DNA from: Cotesia glomerata
Lineage: Eukaryota > Arthropoda > Insecta > Hymenoptera > Braconidae
DNA length: 64,000 nucleotides
Assembly: GCF_020080835.1 (NCBI RefSeq)
Contig: NC_058161.1
Location: 24,252,837-24,316,836 of the forward strand
Reading direction: 5' to 3'
Each line of letters opens with the position of its first letter. The stretch's first letter is position 1. Below, piece after piece: positions 46,572 to 58,812 of the stretch. The translations under genes and the position numbers were made by a program. Under the pieces are notes generated by a model. That model made no database searches. It was not told the origin of the DNA and saw only the letters and a list, made by a program, of their open reading frames with translations.

Positions 46572-47215
46572 TGAATAATTACTGAAAGAGCGGAAAAGCG
46601 GGGATCAGGTTTAGGTCTGGATATCTCAATTAAAACGCGCAAATTATTATCAAAAATAACACTAGTAATTTATTTACATTAAATACACTCAATATTTAAT
46701 ATGGTTAACAGCGGATTGTTAAGATAAAAGCGGATTTATAATTTACAGCGTGGTTTGCAAAAGCGAAGCCGGTTGACACGTGGTTGAACACTTTGCCGGC
46801 ACTGAAAAAGCGGTGAAAATAATGCACAAATAACACAACTTATCTGAAACAAACTAAAGCGAATTATTAACAATTAATTTAAGCAAATTAAATTATTAAA
46901 TAAGCGAAATGCGGTTTATTAGCGAAAAGCGAAAGTAAAGAAATACTAATGGCGACTTGATGCAGCGAAAGCGTAGAAGCAAAAGATAATAACAATAGTT
47001 CGTCTTCTTCCTCGTTGAGTTGGGGAAGAAGGCTATTGCGCATGTCTAGTGGGAGCGATCAGCCAATAAAGCGGTCGATTCATGGCGTGATCGAGAGGCT
47101 GATTTTCTATTGGCGGTTCGATTTTTGCGGGAACTAGCGGTGGACAGGTGCATCTCTTAAATTTGGGAGTCCTCCAGGAGCGAGTTAATCGCTACTGGGC
47201 CTTGTTCACCGAACA
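46572..47215 (-). repeat. BEL 3-prime LTR
   Basis: On the minus strand it reads TGTTCGGTGAACAAGG to AGTAATTATTCA. The pol stop codon lies about 57 nt inside it. Confidence 0.92.
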
Positions 47216-50200
47216 TTTTACCCAGGTTGGCGGCTGCGTCGACAAGATCATCTTCTTCATGCGTTAGCGGCAGGACACAGAGCTTTGTAATTGGACGTAC
47301 CAGCTCTGTGTTAACTGTCTTAACAGTTACCACGCGGATTTGTCCATCTTCACCTGGATGGACAGCAATTACTTTGGCTAATGGCCACTTGGTTGGCGGG
47401 AGATCCTCAGTGGTGATCAGTACAACTGAACCCACCTTGATCTGGTTGCGTCGATGATGCCACTTTGAAATGGCCTGGTAGCGGTGGATGCAGTCCTGGT
47501 AGTAGCGTTTCCACAAATGTTGAACCATTTGCTGGACTTGTTCCCAGTGCGAGAGCCGAGCAGGTTGTAAATCTGTCAGCGATGGCTCTGGGATAGCGGT
47601 CAGTGAATGTCCGATTAAGAAGTGACCTGGAGTCAGTACAGCCAGGTCAGCAGGATCTTCATTCAGCGGTGTGAGCGGTCTGGAATTCAATATGGCTTCA
47701 ATTTGAGCCAGTAGCGTTGAATATTGCTCAAGCGTCAACAGCGAGTCTCCGATTGTTCTTCGAAGGTGAAATTTGATAGATTTCACAGCGGCTTTCCATT
47801 TTCCTCCAAAATTTGGAGCTCCAGGCGGATTGAATTTCCAGTTCGTGCCATCTTGAGCGATCAAGGTTGATAATTCTCGTAATGTGCGGGATTCTGCAGT
47901 GAATAGTCGTTTCAGTTCTTTATCTGCTCCTACAAAATTGGTTCCACAGTCTGAATATAGCGTGTGGCAGATACCTCGGCGACTAGTGAAGCGGCGATAA
48001 GCGGCGATGAAAGCGGCAGCGGTGTAGTCAGTTACTAGCTCTAAATGTACAGCTGAACTGAACATGCATACAAAGACTGCAATCCAGCCTTTGTATGTTT
48101 TTGCTCCATGTCCTTGAAACGTTTTCAGCGTGATAGGTCCAGCGTAGTCGAGTCCTGTATGCAAGAAGGCTCGAGTTGGCTGTACTCGTGCGGCGGGTAG
48201 TTGACCCATCAACTGTTGAGCGCGTTCTCCACGGTGTCTCGTGCAGATAACGCAGCGTAAAATAAATGATCTGACTGGAACATGGCCTCCAATGATCCAG
48301 ACACTCTTGCGTAAGTCAGCGAGCGTAAGCTGAGTACCTCCGTGAAGCGTTTTGCGGTGCGAATCATCAATCAAAATTGATGTAAGCGGTGATTGTCGCG
48401 GTAGAATCGCTGGATGCCTCTCTTCTGGGTCCAGCAATGCGTTTTTCAAGCGGCCACCGACTCTCAGGACTTCCTGATGGTCGATGAACGGAGTCAGCTT
48501 AGTGATGCTGTTATTTTTAGGCAGACCATCACCATCTTGTAGCGTGTGAATCTCTCTAGCGAAGTATTGTCCTTGAGTGTACTTAATCAAGGTCAATTTA
48601 GCGCGCTCCAGGTCTGATGGAGTAAGCGGGTAGGCCAGCGAAGATTGTGGAACTCTTTTAAAGCGGTCGATGGCACGATGCCAGATGCTGAGTTTCCGTA
48701 GCAGTGGAAACAGCTGCGTGTAATGCGACAGTAATTGTTGGAGCAGGCAATTTTCTGCTTTCCAAGTTACTAGTGTCAGACCTTGGCGTTCTTCTCGATG
48801 CGTTGCGTTGTCGGTTGGAGGTTCCAGAGTGGGCCAAGAGGATTCTGGTTCATGAAGTCAAGTTGGTCCATGCCACCAGAGAGCGTGTTGTTTCAGTTTT
48901 AGCGTAGGTATACCTCTTGAAGCGCAGTCAGCGGGGTTTTGTTTTCCTGGAATAAATTTCCAGGAGACATCTCGAAGCGTTTCTTGGATTTTTCCCACTC
49001 TATTGTGGACGAATGTCTTCCAGCGGATTGCTGGACTTTTAATCCATGCGAGAGTCACGGCGGAGTCAGTCCAGAGATTGATCCTGACATTTTCAAGCGA
49101 CTGAACTTCTTTAACATGAAGTATCAGTTGTGTTAGCAACCATGCGGCAGATAATTCCAAGCGTGGGATTGTCATGGTCTTCAGCGGTGCTACTTGCGTT
49201 TTTAAACACAAAGTGAGACCTTTGTGTTCCCATCAGCGTCAGTGACTCTCAAATAAACAGCGGCAGCCATAGCGTTTTGCGAAGCGTCTGAGAACCCGTG
49301 CAATTCCATAGTTGCTCCAGGTGCTATATTATTCCAGCGTGGAATGCGGATGGATTCGATGTTTCGAAGATCCTCGCGGTATCCAGTCCATTTGTGAATG
49401 AGTGATGGTGACAATTGTTCATCCCATGACACTCTATCTAGCCACAGATCTTGCATAAAGATCTTGGCTTTGACGACAATTGGTGCGAGAAGTCCTAGCG
49501 GGTCATACAGTTTAGCGATTTCAGACAAAATAGCTCTCTTTGTCTTAGGCGTCTCTGGCGGTAGCGTGTACTTGAACTGGAGAGCGTCAGTGCGTGAATT
49601 CCAGTACATGCCCAGGACTTTTACTGGTGCATCACTGATTTCTTTAAGCGGTGTATCCAACTGCTTTTCTGGAGCGACTTCAGCGAGTAACCGTGGGCTA
49701 TTGCTAGCCCATTTGGCAAGCGGGAAGCAGCCTGCTGCACACAGAGCTTTTGTTTGTACTGCAGCCTTGATAGCGTCTTCTTCGTTGTCTGCTCCACCGT
49801 AGATGTCATCTACGTAGCGTGTTTTCAACATTGGAGCAACAGCTAGCGGAAAGCGGTGTCCTTCATCCTTTACTAGTTGGATAAGCACACGTACTGCGTC
49901 AAAAGGTGCACTAGCGGTTCCGTATGTGACTGTCTTGAGACAGTAAGCGTCTATTAAGTCATTCTCATCTATCCAGAGAATGCACTGAAGCGGCCAATCA
50001 AGCGAGTCGACCTCAATCGGTCTGAACATCTTGGTGATGTCAGTAGCGAATAGAATCCTGCTGCAGCGGATTCTCAACATCACATCAAAAATGTCAATTT
50101 GCATTTTGGGTCCTGCGTGGAGAATGTCGTTCAATGAAATTCCTGTAGATGTTGCACAGGAACCATTGATCACTGTCCGGAGCTTCGTAGTGGCACTATC

Positions 50201-51142
50201 AAGCTTCAATACCTCATGGTGAGGCAAGAAGTAAGCGTTTGCGGGCAATTCGTTGACTGGTATTCGTACCATGTGTCCTAGTTGAATGTATTCTGCAATG
50301 AATGCACGATACATGTCATAATATTCTCTTTCTCGCGACAAGCGAGTTATTAATCTGCGGAGTGACCCCATAGCTGCGTTGATAGAGTCACCAAGTTGAC
50401 TCTCAAGGGCCTTAAGCGGTAGTCTCACTATGTAGCGTCCATCAGGCACTCGATAATGCGTTTGACGAAAGTGAATTTCACATTCGTCTTCTTCAGCGGT
50501 GTTGAGCGGTGAATTACCTGATGGAACCTCTTCCTGTTCCCAAAACTTAGCGATAGCGTCTTGTAATTCTGTATCTAATGACGCATGTAATGCTGCGTGT
50601 GATGTTGAAGCGTGTTTAGCGGTGACAGCTCCATAGACAATCCAACCAAGCGTGGTAAATTGTGCAATAGGAGCATTGCGAGGTCCTCGTTGAATCTCTG
50701 CGTTTATGATCTGTGTGGCTGGTGATGCACCTAGAATAATATCTACAGGGCGTGGCTGTAGATACTGCGGGTCAGCGAGCTTGAGATTCTCAAGATGCGG
50801 CCATTTCGGATCAGCGATCACGAACGATGGAAGATCTACCGTCAATGTTGGTAGAATATGCATGCTGACATGCATTAATGCGGTCGTACACAGCGAACGA
50901 AGCTCAATTGTGCTCACACCTAGTGAGCTTCCTGCGGAGACATTGCCAATGCCCTTGAGCATGACCATGTCACGCTGTAGCGGTTGTCCAAGCTTCTTGA
51001 AGAGCGACTGTCTCATAAATGAGAGCTCTGAACCTTGATCAATCAACACTCTGGCGGTGATTGGATTAGCATGATGCGGGCGTACCTGGACTAAGGCGGT
51101 AGCTAGCAATACTTGAGCGGAAAGCGGATCTGAAATAATCAA
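47157..51142 (-). pseudogene. BEL/Pao Pol: protease, reverse transcriptase, RNase H, integrase; inactivated
   Basis: In order: protease LIDQGSELSFM; RT with LRTVINGSCA, an FATDITKMFR first-Asp block and YVDD (near 49805), to a frameshift at about 49205; RNase H with the ELSAAWL Glu and NLWTDSAVTLAW Asp blocks; one TGA near 48858, probably a former Trp; then integrase with the HHCC finger (HGG..H.., CVIC), GLDYAGPI and SDCGTNFVGA. The third catalytic position, Glu in FGGxWE, is Lys here (GGKWKAA, GAA to AAA). The C-terminus runs into the LTR. Together the enzymes copy and insert the element; this copy cannot act alone. Confidence 0.9.
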
Positions 51143-51180
51143 CAGTTAATTTCAAGTTGTAAACGGTCTAAAGGGAACGA

Positions 51181-51349
51181 TTAGTTGCCTGTGCGGAAGA
51201 TGTAGACTGCGGTGAAGCTGGTTTCGTTGGTGCATCCAAAATAGATGGACATGTGGTGACGTTGACCACATTTTCGGCAATCTTGAGCGGTCTTGCAATC
51301 TGCGGCGCGGTGCGGAACACGAAAGTTGAAGCACAAATTGCATTTTTTA
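51181..51349 (-). pseudogene. Remnant of BEL gag, zinc-knuckle end only
   Basis: The minus-strand frame contains KKCNLCFNFRVPHRAADC and CRKCGQRHHM, the CCHC-type knuckles expected at the end of a BEL gag, then a stop. Only about 250 bases separate it from the primer-binding site, whereas a full gag needs over 1 kb, so most of gag is deleted. No capsid-like segment is seen. Confidence 0.6.
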
Positions 51350-51585
51350 ACTATCTTGTGTAATTCTCCATAGCGAGGTTATTTAAGGCCCGAAGTCGAG
51401 TTTTCAGTCTTAATAAACGGAAAGTTCAGCGTACCGGTGTACGAATGACTATCAGGAGCAGCACCCGATGTGCTCTGCGATGCTCCTGACACTCGACCTT
51501 TCCTAGCGGTATTACACTTCACTTAACACAGCACAATTTTTAAGCGGAATAATTAATTAATTTAATTGAGATAGAGCCAGCCTGA

Positions 51586-51603
51586 TCCGGCTCGAGGGAC
51601 CAA
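51586..51603 (-). other. Primer-binding site of the BEL element
   Basis: TTGGTCCCTCGAGCCGGA lies immediately inside the 5-prime LTR on the minus strand. Similar TGGTCC-TCGAGCCGG sites occur in many BEL elements. Confidence 0.75.
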
Positions 51604-52228
51604 TGAATAATTACTGAAAGAGCGGAAAAGCGGGGATCAGGTTTAGGTCTGGATATCTCAATTAAAACGCGCAAATTATTATCAAAAATAACACTAGTAA
51701 TTTATTTACATTAAATACACTCAATATTTAATATGGTTAATAGCGGATTTATAATTTACAGCGTGGTTTGCAAAAGTGAAGCCGGTTGACACGTGGTTGA
51801 ACACTTTGCCGATACTGAAAAAGCGGTGAAAATAATGCACAAATAACACAACTTATCTGAAACAAACTAAAGCGAATTATTAACAATTAATTTAAGCAAA
51901 TTAAATTATTAAATAAGCGAAATGCGGTTTATTAGCGAAAAGCGAAAGTAAAGAAATACTAATGGCGACTTGATGCAGCGAAAGCGTAGAAGCGAAAGAT
52001 AATAACAATAGTTCGTCTTCTTCCTCGTTGAGTTGGGGAAGAAGGCTATTGCGCATGTCTAGTGGGAACGATCAGCCAATAAAGCGGTCGATTCATGGCG
52101 TGATCGAGAGGCTGATTTTCTATTGGCGGTTCGATTTTTGCGGGAACTAGCGGTGGACAGGTGCGTCTCTTGAATTTGGGAGTCCCCCAGGAGCGAGTTA
52201 ATCGCTACTGGGCCTTGTTCACCGAACA
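51604..52228 (-). repeat. BEL 5-prime LTR
   Basis: It has the same sequence as the other LTR with about 97% identity by eye, except for a missing 19-20-bp piece. Confidence 0.92.
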
Positions 52229-52233
52229 GTTAT

Positions 52234-52620
52234 GAACAAACAACAACAGCATTTTAGATTTCGAATAGCAACTTTTGTTGATCTTCTTTACATTCATACA
52301 TATTTATTTTAATATTAAATAATTTTTCCTTTTGTAATTAATCTTTAAAATTGTGAAAAAATATGTATTTCAAATTAAAAAAAATTCAAAACTCAAAAAT
52401 TCTTAACTATACGCAAATTTTATAAGAACAACTTTTGCCTTAAAATTGTTCGAAATAAAAAAAAACTATTTCTTTAGTAAAAATATATTTTTTTTAACAA
52501 TTGTTTAAATAAATGGCTATAAACAATTGATGGCCCATGATTTCGCAAGAATAATGACGATGTTCAGTTTCAGCTAAACAAAATATACGGGATAAGACAT
52601 CATGTCCACGAAACTCAAAA
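52234..52620. other. Unique-looking AT-rich DNA
   Basis: It continues the pre-insertion flank of the BEL element. No gene is seen. Confidence 0.4.
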
Positions 52621-52639
52621 TTACATGAAAAGGTAACGG

Positions 52640-52905
52640 CACGGTGTTTCAGGGAAATACCGTATTTTACCGTAAATTCACCGTAATCGTTTTATTTTAC
52701 CGTGATTTGAGATTTCGAAGAATTATGGTGATTTTACGGTGTTTTATAAAAATTTCACCGTAAATTTCGGTGAATTTACCGTGAATTACCGTGAAAACAC
52801 GGTGACTTTACCGTTTTTTACCGAGAAGTTCGGTAAATAACCTAATTACAGGTTTCCACCGTGAATTCACCGTGAATCACTTTAATTACGGTATTTTACC
52901 GTGAT
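52640..52905. repeat. Palindromic-word array (word TTTACCGTGAATTCACGGTAA)
   Basis: The words TTCACCGTAAA, TTTACCGTGAA, CACGGTGA and their complements fill the stretch in both orientations. Edges read GGTAACGGCACGGTG on the left and ACCGTGATTCGGATCCGCC on the right. Confidence 0.65.
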
Positions 52906-53384
52906 TCGGATCCGCCAGGGCTTCGACACTACTGCAATGGACCAAGTCGTAGCTTAAGATAATAACAGACACCTTGAAAGGACTTATCGCCTATCGATAT
53001 CAACTGGTATATTTTGGTATTTTCACGCTATCAAACTTACTGAAGCTTTTACTAAATAATCTTATTTTTCGCGTATTCAATGAAACACAGTAAAAAATTT
53101 TATGTCATTTTGTCAAAATTCATCGTTAAAAATCATCGTTTTGGCATAGACAATTAAAAAGTTCATGCTTATATAAGCCGAAATTTTTTATGAAAGTTGT
53201 ACAGTTAAAATTTATAAGGGGATAGAAACTGATACGTCATACGGAACAAATTAATTTTAAAAATAGAACTGCAGTCTATAGTTCGATAAAATTTTTCTTC
53301 CAAACTTAAAATATCATTTAAGAGGGCAAATCATGCATGAACAGTTCTTGTCAGCTGATATATGAAGTTTTAATCCTTATCTAT
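52906..53384. other. No feature recognised
   Basis: AT-rich, non-repetitive by eye, and no exon. Confidence 0.4.
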
Positions 53385-53797
53385 TTTAGGCTAGATCAGA
53401 CATAATCAGACATGGACAGGTTTGATCAGGTCTGAGCGTATTTAACGCTTCAGACATGAACAGGCATGGACAGGCTTGATCAAATCTGATCAGGTCTGAC
53501 CGTATTTAATGCTTCAGACATGAACAGGCATGAACAGACATGAGCAGGCATGAACAGACTTGATCAGATCTGATCAGGTCTGAGCGTATTTAACACTTCA
53601 GACATGAACGGACATGAACAGGCATGGACAGGTCTGATCAGGTCTGAGTGTATTTAACAGTTAAGACATGAATAGGCATGGACAGGTTTGATCAGGCCTA
53701 ATTTCAGGCCTGATCATACATGAACAGGCCTGATTAGATCGGATTTCAGGCCTGATCAGATATGAACATGTCTGATCAGTCCTAATCATTTTTTCCC
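53385..53797. repeat. Palindromic-word tandem array (GATCAGGTCTGA/CAGACATGAACAGG)
   Basis: Units of about 60-65 bp (CTTCAGACATGAACAGGCAT, GGACAGGTTTGATCAGGTCT, GAGCGTATTTAACG) repeat about four times, then shorter GATCAGGCCTGAT-like words follow. It ends TAATCATTTTTTCCCGGGTAA, the same closing motif as at 4104-4112. Confidence 0.75.
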
Positions 53798-54205
53798 GGG
53801 TAAACAGTTACTGGATATTATACTAGCCAGTTACTAGACATGATCGCTAGCCAGATACTAGATTTAATCGAGTAAAAACTTGATCATTTCTACTAGGGTT
53901 CTCTTCAAATAAAATAAGTAGAAGAGTCATTATTTTTACCAGTATTATAACTTTTCTTTTTTTTTTAAGGCTAATAATTAATTACGATTAAAGAAAAATA
54001 ATACGCTCTTATGGCTTTAGAATTTTTTGTCTAGAACCAAAAGGGCGTCTACAAAAAAAAATTTTTTTACTCACTTTTCTTACAGATCTAAATGTTATAA
54101 ATATTTTTAGGTTAGTTGGAGTGGAAAAAATTTTTTCTATACACCCTTTTGGCTCTGCGAAAAAATTTTTTAATTTTTACAAAATTTATAAATGGTTATA
54201 ATAGT
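53798..54205. other. AT-rich 3-prime flank of the protease gene
   Basis: On the minus strand it follows the astacin stop codon. AATAAA-type signals are possible but not assignable. A short CCAGTTACTAGACATGATC duplication is seen near 53830. Confidence 0.4.
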
Positions 54206-56243
54206 TTATGAAGGTACTGCAGAAATGGCGGCAGAAAAGCCTCCCGCTTGTTTTGATCCATCACTAAAAAACATGAGGTAAACTCTTCTCATGAGAGAGA
54301 CTATTTCTAAATTTTCTTTTCTACCGCAGTAAGTTCCAATAAGAGGCGCATTCTCATTTCTGCCCTCTCGTGCTTCCAGAAAATCATTTTTACACATTTT
54401 GGAATCTTCAAGCTCAAAATAATCGAATTTAATCAACAAGTAATGCTTGTAAGGAGCAATAATATACCACTCGCACTGTTTGTAACGCTTATAATCATCT
54501 GGATAGTTCGGAGATTCTAGATAATAAGTTTGATTACTCTGTAATTGAATGTAACTACCGCAAAAGCTCTGATATCGAATTGAAAAATCCAGACTACTCT
54601 CTTCAGATTGAATTCCAGCGAATGTTATGGTTAACCAGTTATTGGAAATTATACTAACATCATCCACCTTTCCACAATAGCGATCTAAATTTAACACAAA
54701 TAATTAATACTGTTTTCACCAGCAAAAATCCAACGTACCTATCACAGTCCTATTTTCCTGGTACCCACTTTTGATTTCTAAAAATTCTTTGATGCAGTCA
54801 GTGCTGTTGTAAATATCTAATGACTTAACATAAAGTTTGATTTGTTCGCCTGCAGCAGCTCTGATTGACCATTGACAACTATTGTAAGTTGTCATTGAAT
54901 TGTTTTGAGTTAAAACGGCGCTTGGACTTGAAAATGTTTTATCACATTCTATAAGAAATAACTCGACGATTATTATTCTATGTTATAAGATTTTTATGAT
55001 AAAAGTACTGAGCTTCAGATGAAAAATAGAAAACCAAATATTATTCGAGTACTTTAAATAAACAGAAGAGACATGATCAAAATTTTCATTAAAATAAAAA
55101 GTTTGTCTAATACTGAAATTGTTAAGAAATTTATGGATCTATGTTTCTTCTCTCAACATTTTATAAAGACGAGACATAACATGCTCGCTTCGCTCGCCTC
55201 CATTCTTTTAAAAATCCTGCCACTATCTTAGTCGACCAATCAACAATCGAATAAAATAGTCACAGAAGTGACGTAAAACGATACGATACCCGGCCATCAA
55301 CTTGTTAGAAGAGGATACTTACTGGAACAGTTATACAACAAATTAGCAGTTAAAATGTCGCCTTCACTGAGTTTGGTTCTCTGGCCGATGTCTGGTATTG
55401 TCTCATTTATTTTTCGCAGTGGAACAATAGTCTGTTTGCCTGAACGCTTTGAACTCGCAAATGTAGGATAGTGCATAATTGAGTCGTAATTATAAGGTTG
55501 ATCTAAAGTACTAACACTTGCTAAATTTAATTTTTCATATAAGTGCTTATCGTCTATAATAAGTAATAAATAATAAATTCATGAATGTTTCGTTTGTGCG
55601 AGAAGTAAAAGATGACCTGACAAGTACTCTTATCTTACCGTCTTTTATATTGTCAAAGTTGATTTTAACATATTCATCGCGATCTGGATGTGAATGTTCG
55701 TGAAAGAATCCTATTGCATGCCCCAATTCGTGAAGTATTGTTCCAAATTTACCACAATCATCATCTATAGAAATAATGCTCTGTCCTCCGTTTACTCTAC
55801 CAACAGTCGAACAGCAACTTATAATTTGAATATCGTAATTAGTTAATTATTATTATACTTAATAAACTTACAAAGTTTGGGACTTACCCACAATTTATTT
55901 TAGTGAAGAATAAATAACTACGATGCACTTTCTCATTTCTTTTGACAAATGTGATACAACTAGCCTCTTCCCAACGTCTCATTGCTTGTAAAATTAATCT
56001 GCGCTGAGCTCCAGTGTATACATCTTTAAATTCGTAAGGAATGATTCCATTGTCCCATAAAAGTTTAGTATCTTTTAGAACAACAGATTTCTTGGATCTG
56101 TTGAATTTTTCATTCAATTCTAAACTTTCCACAAGGTGAGTCTCATTGTTTCTCGACTGAGACGGTGGCAAAATGTACGAATTTGTCATTGATACAGTAA
56201 ATAGTATTTGAATGACTATATAAATCCATCGTATCAATTTCAT
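54206..56243 (-). CDS. Astacin-like metalloprotease with two CUB domains, five exons, intact
   Basis: Exons on the minus strand: 56243-55888, 55817-55639, 55553-55323, 54948-54739, 54684-54206. All have GT/AG borders (one acceptor is TATAAG), all phases agree, and the sum is 1455 bases: 484 residues plus stop. Residues 1-20 are a signal peptide. A short pro-region ends near a basic RSKKS site. The astacin domain starts around LWDNGIIPYEF and has GCCSTVGR, the zinc motif HELGHAIGFFHEH (147-159) with PDRD, and the Met-turn SIMHYP (203-208). CUB1 spans about 257-370 (SCQW, YCGK) and CUB2 about 372-484 (SPNYPDDY, CEWYI, FFSDGS). This is a tolloid-like layout without EGF. A secreted zinc endopeptidase is expected; substrate unknown, and a venom or developmental role is only a guess. 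Confidence 0.88.
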
Positions 56244-57182
56244 AGTTACTGTATTTTTATTAAATCTTTCTTATAAATTTTTTAATAGGTGATTTAGAAC
56301 TTTATTTTTTTTAATCTTCACGAGAAAAATTGTTGTGGAAATGTTTTTTCGTTTGTTCCTAGATAACTGAATTCAGTCCCTTTCAATATATGTGAATCTA
56401 CCAGCGATATAATTAATTTAATTAGAAATACATTGAGGATAAGCTTCATCTAAGAGGAATATTTAAATAGAATCATTCCAGTAAAACTCTAAGATACTCT
56501 TACGCGCTTACAGTAGGGACTGGTGTTCCATGTACGTATGTCCCTCAATAAATAGTACTGAATTTAACCTTGAAATCGTTTTCTTATAAAGAATTCTGGA
56601 GATTCATGAATTCTCATTGGATAATGAATTTCCTCTATCTCAGTGTACTTTAAGTATTTTGAAAATTTGAATTTCTTTTATTAATCTCTTTCTTTTTAAT
56701 AAACGGAAATTAGTTTTTTTTTTTTTTTTTTTTTTTTATTTAATTTTTAAATGGATTCATGTACTTCTAGTTATCTTATATACATTAAAAAATTTAAAAT
56801 AATAGAGCACTACTTCGAACCTCAAAGCACTGATACGGATTAATTGTTTTAAAGAATTAAAAATAAATTAATTTCTTAAATTTAATCGTATTTTATGATT
56901 ATATTTTTTCATAAAATATATTTGTGACTAAATTTTTCAATAATTTTTAACTTTCGGCTAAAAAAATAAAAAATTAAAAAAAAAACGGTGTTATTCATCT
57001 CAGTTATTCGAGAGTGTAATTGAACATCAAGGCAAATAGATAAAAATTTTTATTTCTTTTTTTTATTGTACTAATCATACTAATTTTACTAATTGTACTA
57101 ATCATTTAAATGTTTTAGAAATGTCTCGCATCTGATTCATATTAACTCACTTTAATTTCAACAAACGGAATTTATATTATTG
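56244..57182. other. Upstream of the protease gene, non-coding
   Basis: It would hold the promoter on the minus strand, but I cannot point to a core element. A 27-base T run at about 56709-56736 may be the tail of a degraded minus-strand retroelement. Confidence 0.35.
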
Positions 57183-57652
57183 CACTGATAGAAAATTTAT
57201 GTTGACTCAAGAGATATTTTCTTGATCTAAGAATTTATTTTGGAAGACAAATGATTATTTTGCTTTAAGAATTTCTTGTCTTGATTTAGATTTTCTTGGC
57301 TTAAGAGCTATATTATCTTCAATCGATACATTGAAGTTTTTCAATCAAAATAACATTATCGTTTAAAAAACTTAAAATAATTCATCAAAATATATTTCAA
57401 AAACTAAAAAGTCTTTAATTGTTATAACAAATAAAAATTATTTCTTGGAAATAAGTAAATTAATTAGTGACTCAAAAAAAAAGCCATTCTTAACACAAGT
57501 CGGTAACATCTTGAATCAATGTTATCGCCTATCTTGAACCAAGAGACAAAAATTCTTGAAAGAAATATATCTATATCTAGTTTCAAGAATTCAAGTTTTG
57601 AAGAAAAAAAGTTTCTTGAATCAAGATTGTTTTTCTATCAGTGTGGCTTTGT
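57183..57652. repeat. Small inverted-end element, ends CACTGATAGAAAA
   Basis: The left tip CACTGATAGAAAATTT and right tip TTTTTCTATCAGTGTGG are inverted. The interior of about 440 bp is made largely of words such as TTGACTCAAGA, TTTTCTTG and AAGAATTCAAG and their complements. No ORF. MITE-like. Confidence 0.6.
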
Positions 57653-57845
57653 CTTTTATCTTTAACATACTTATCTATCTTATCATAATGAACTACTTTG
57701 GCATACTGTTAACTTTATAGACGATAAGTAATATGTTTTATACTTATGTGTATGTATTATTCTCTATAAATGTAATTTTTGTACTTTACGGCCCTTAGGG
57801 AACACTTGTTCTAGGGCCGATTGAATTGAATAAATAAATAAATAA
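57653..57845 (+). mobile_element. 3-prime UTR end of a non-LTR retrotransposon
   Basis: TTTACGGCCCTTAGGGAACA, TTGTTCTAGGGCCGATTGAA and (AATA)n at 57826-57845 form the kind of 3-prime end seen in insect CR1/Jockey-type elements, including a hairpin GGCCCTTAGGG..CTAGGGCC. No coding part remains. Confidence 0.5.
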
Positions 57846-57949
57846 TTATAATATTTTACCGGTTCGATCATGAAGTGGTTGGATGATTTGAAAAAATAAA
57901 AAAACAAAATTGAATTAAAAAATAGAACAATTAAATCACGGAAATAAAA

Positions 57950-58362
57950 ATATAGGAACTATTCCCATAATTTGATGGGAACAGTTCCCAGGCAATTATA
58001 GGAACTATTCCCATGAATTATGGGAACTGTTCCCATAATTATAGGCAATTTTTCCAGAATTATGGGAAAATTTCCTATAATGATGGGAATGGTTCCCATA
58101 ATGATATAGGAATGGTTTCTATAATTATAGGAATGATTCCTATACAACTATAGGAACTATTCTCATAATATTATGAGAAATATTCCCATAATGATATAGT
58201 AATGGTTCTTATATCATTATGGGAACTATTCCCATAATGGTGTAGGAAGTATTCCTAGAATGTTATAGGAATCATTCCTATACCATTATGGGAATCATTT
58301 TCAAAATAAAATAAAGATAAAATCTTCGTGCGGAGTGAGTTCAAAATGATTCCTATAATATA
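57950..58362. repeat. Palindromic-word array, left part (word TATAGGAA..TTCCCATAAT)
   Basis: GGGAACTATTCCCATAAT, TATAGGAATGGTTCC and similar words in both orientations fill the stretch. The same array resumes at 62740-62860 beyond the fold-back element, which has therefore split it. Confidence 0.75.
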
Positions 58363-58741
58363 TACACAGAAAAAAAAAAATTGGGGCAGCCACATGATTT
58401 TCATGTTGTAGGCAATAATAGTTAAAACAACAATTATAATTAAATAATAATAATAATCTATATTATTAAGAGAATAAGGAAAATTTTGTGGCCAGTGTAT
58501 TTATGTGATAAAATGGATTTTTGCTTGGAATTGTGTCTTTTCAAGGTTTCATATCATTCTCACCAATACTCAATTTAATATAATAAGAATTTAGGCTGCA
58601 TTCGAAAGTGGTCTGTGTCTAGATACATAATGAAGAAATGACCTTGTATCTGGTAAACTATTGACATTTTTGAAAATATAAGCTCATTCCGATGTAACAC
58701 TCATCAAGAGCTTTGATTTGAGTACCCACATGCATTTTTGA

Positions 58742-58804
<63 letters not shown>

Positions 58805-58812
58805 ATATATAA
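58742..58812. repeat. (TA)n tract at the centre of a palindrome
   Basis: About 33 TA units are flanked by ACCCACATGCATTTTTGATA on the left and its near reverse complement on the right, so the tract sits at a hairpin tip. Confidence 0.9.

Larger units (their letters stand above)
46572..52228 (-). mobile_element. BEL/Pao LTR retrotransposon, both LTRs present, defective
   Basis: Two LTRs (46572-47215 and 51604-52228) enclose pol on the minus strand. The 5-bp direct repeat GTTAT lies outside both (46567-46571 and 52229-52233), the target size usual for BEL/Pao. On the minus strand a primer-binding site TGGTCCCTCGAGCCGGA follows the 5-prime LTR. LTRs differ by a 19-20-bp indel near 46715 plus few substitutions, so insertion is fairly young. 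Defects: gag nearly gone, one frameshift and one stop in pol, and a lost integrase catalytic residue. Confidence 0.93.
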
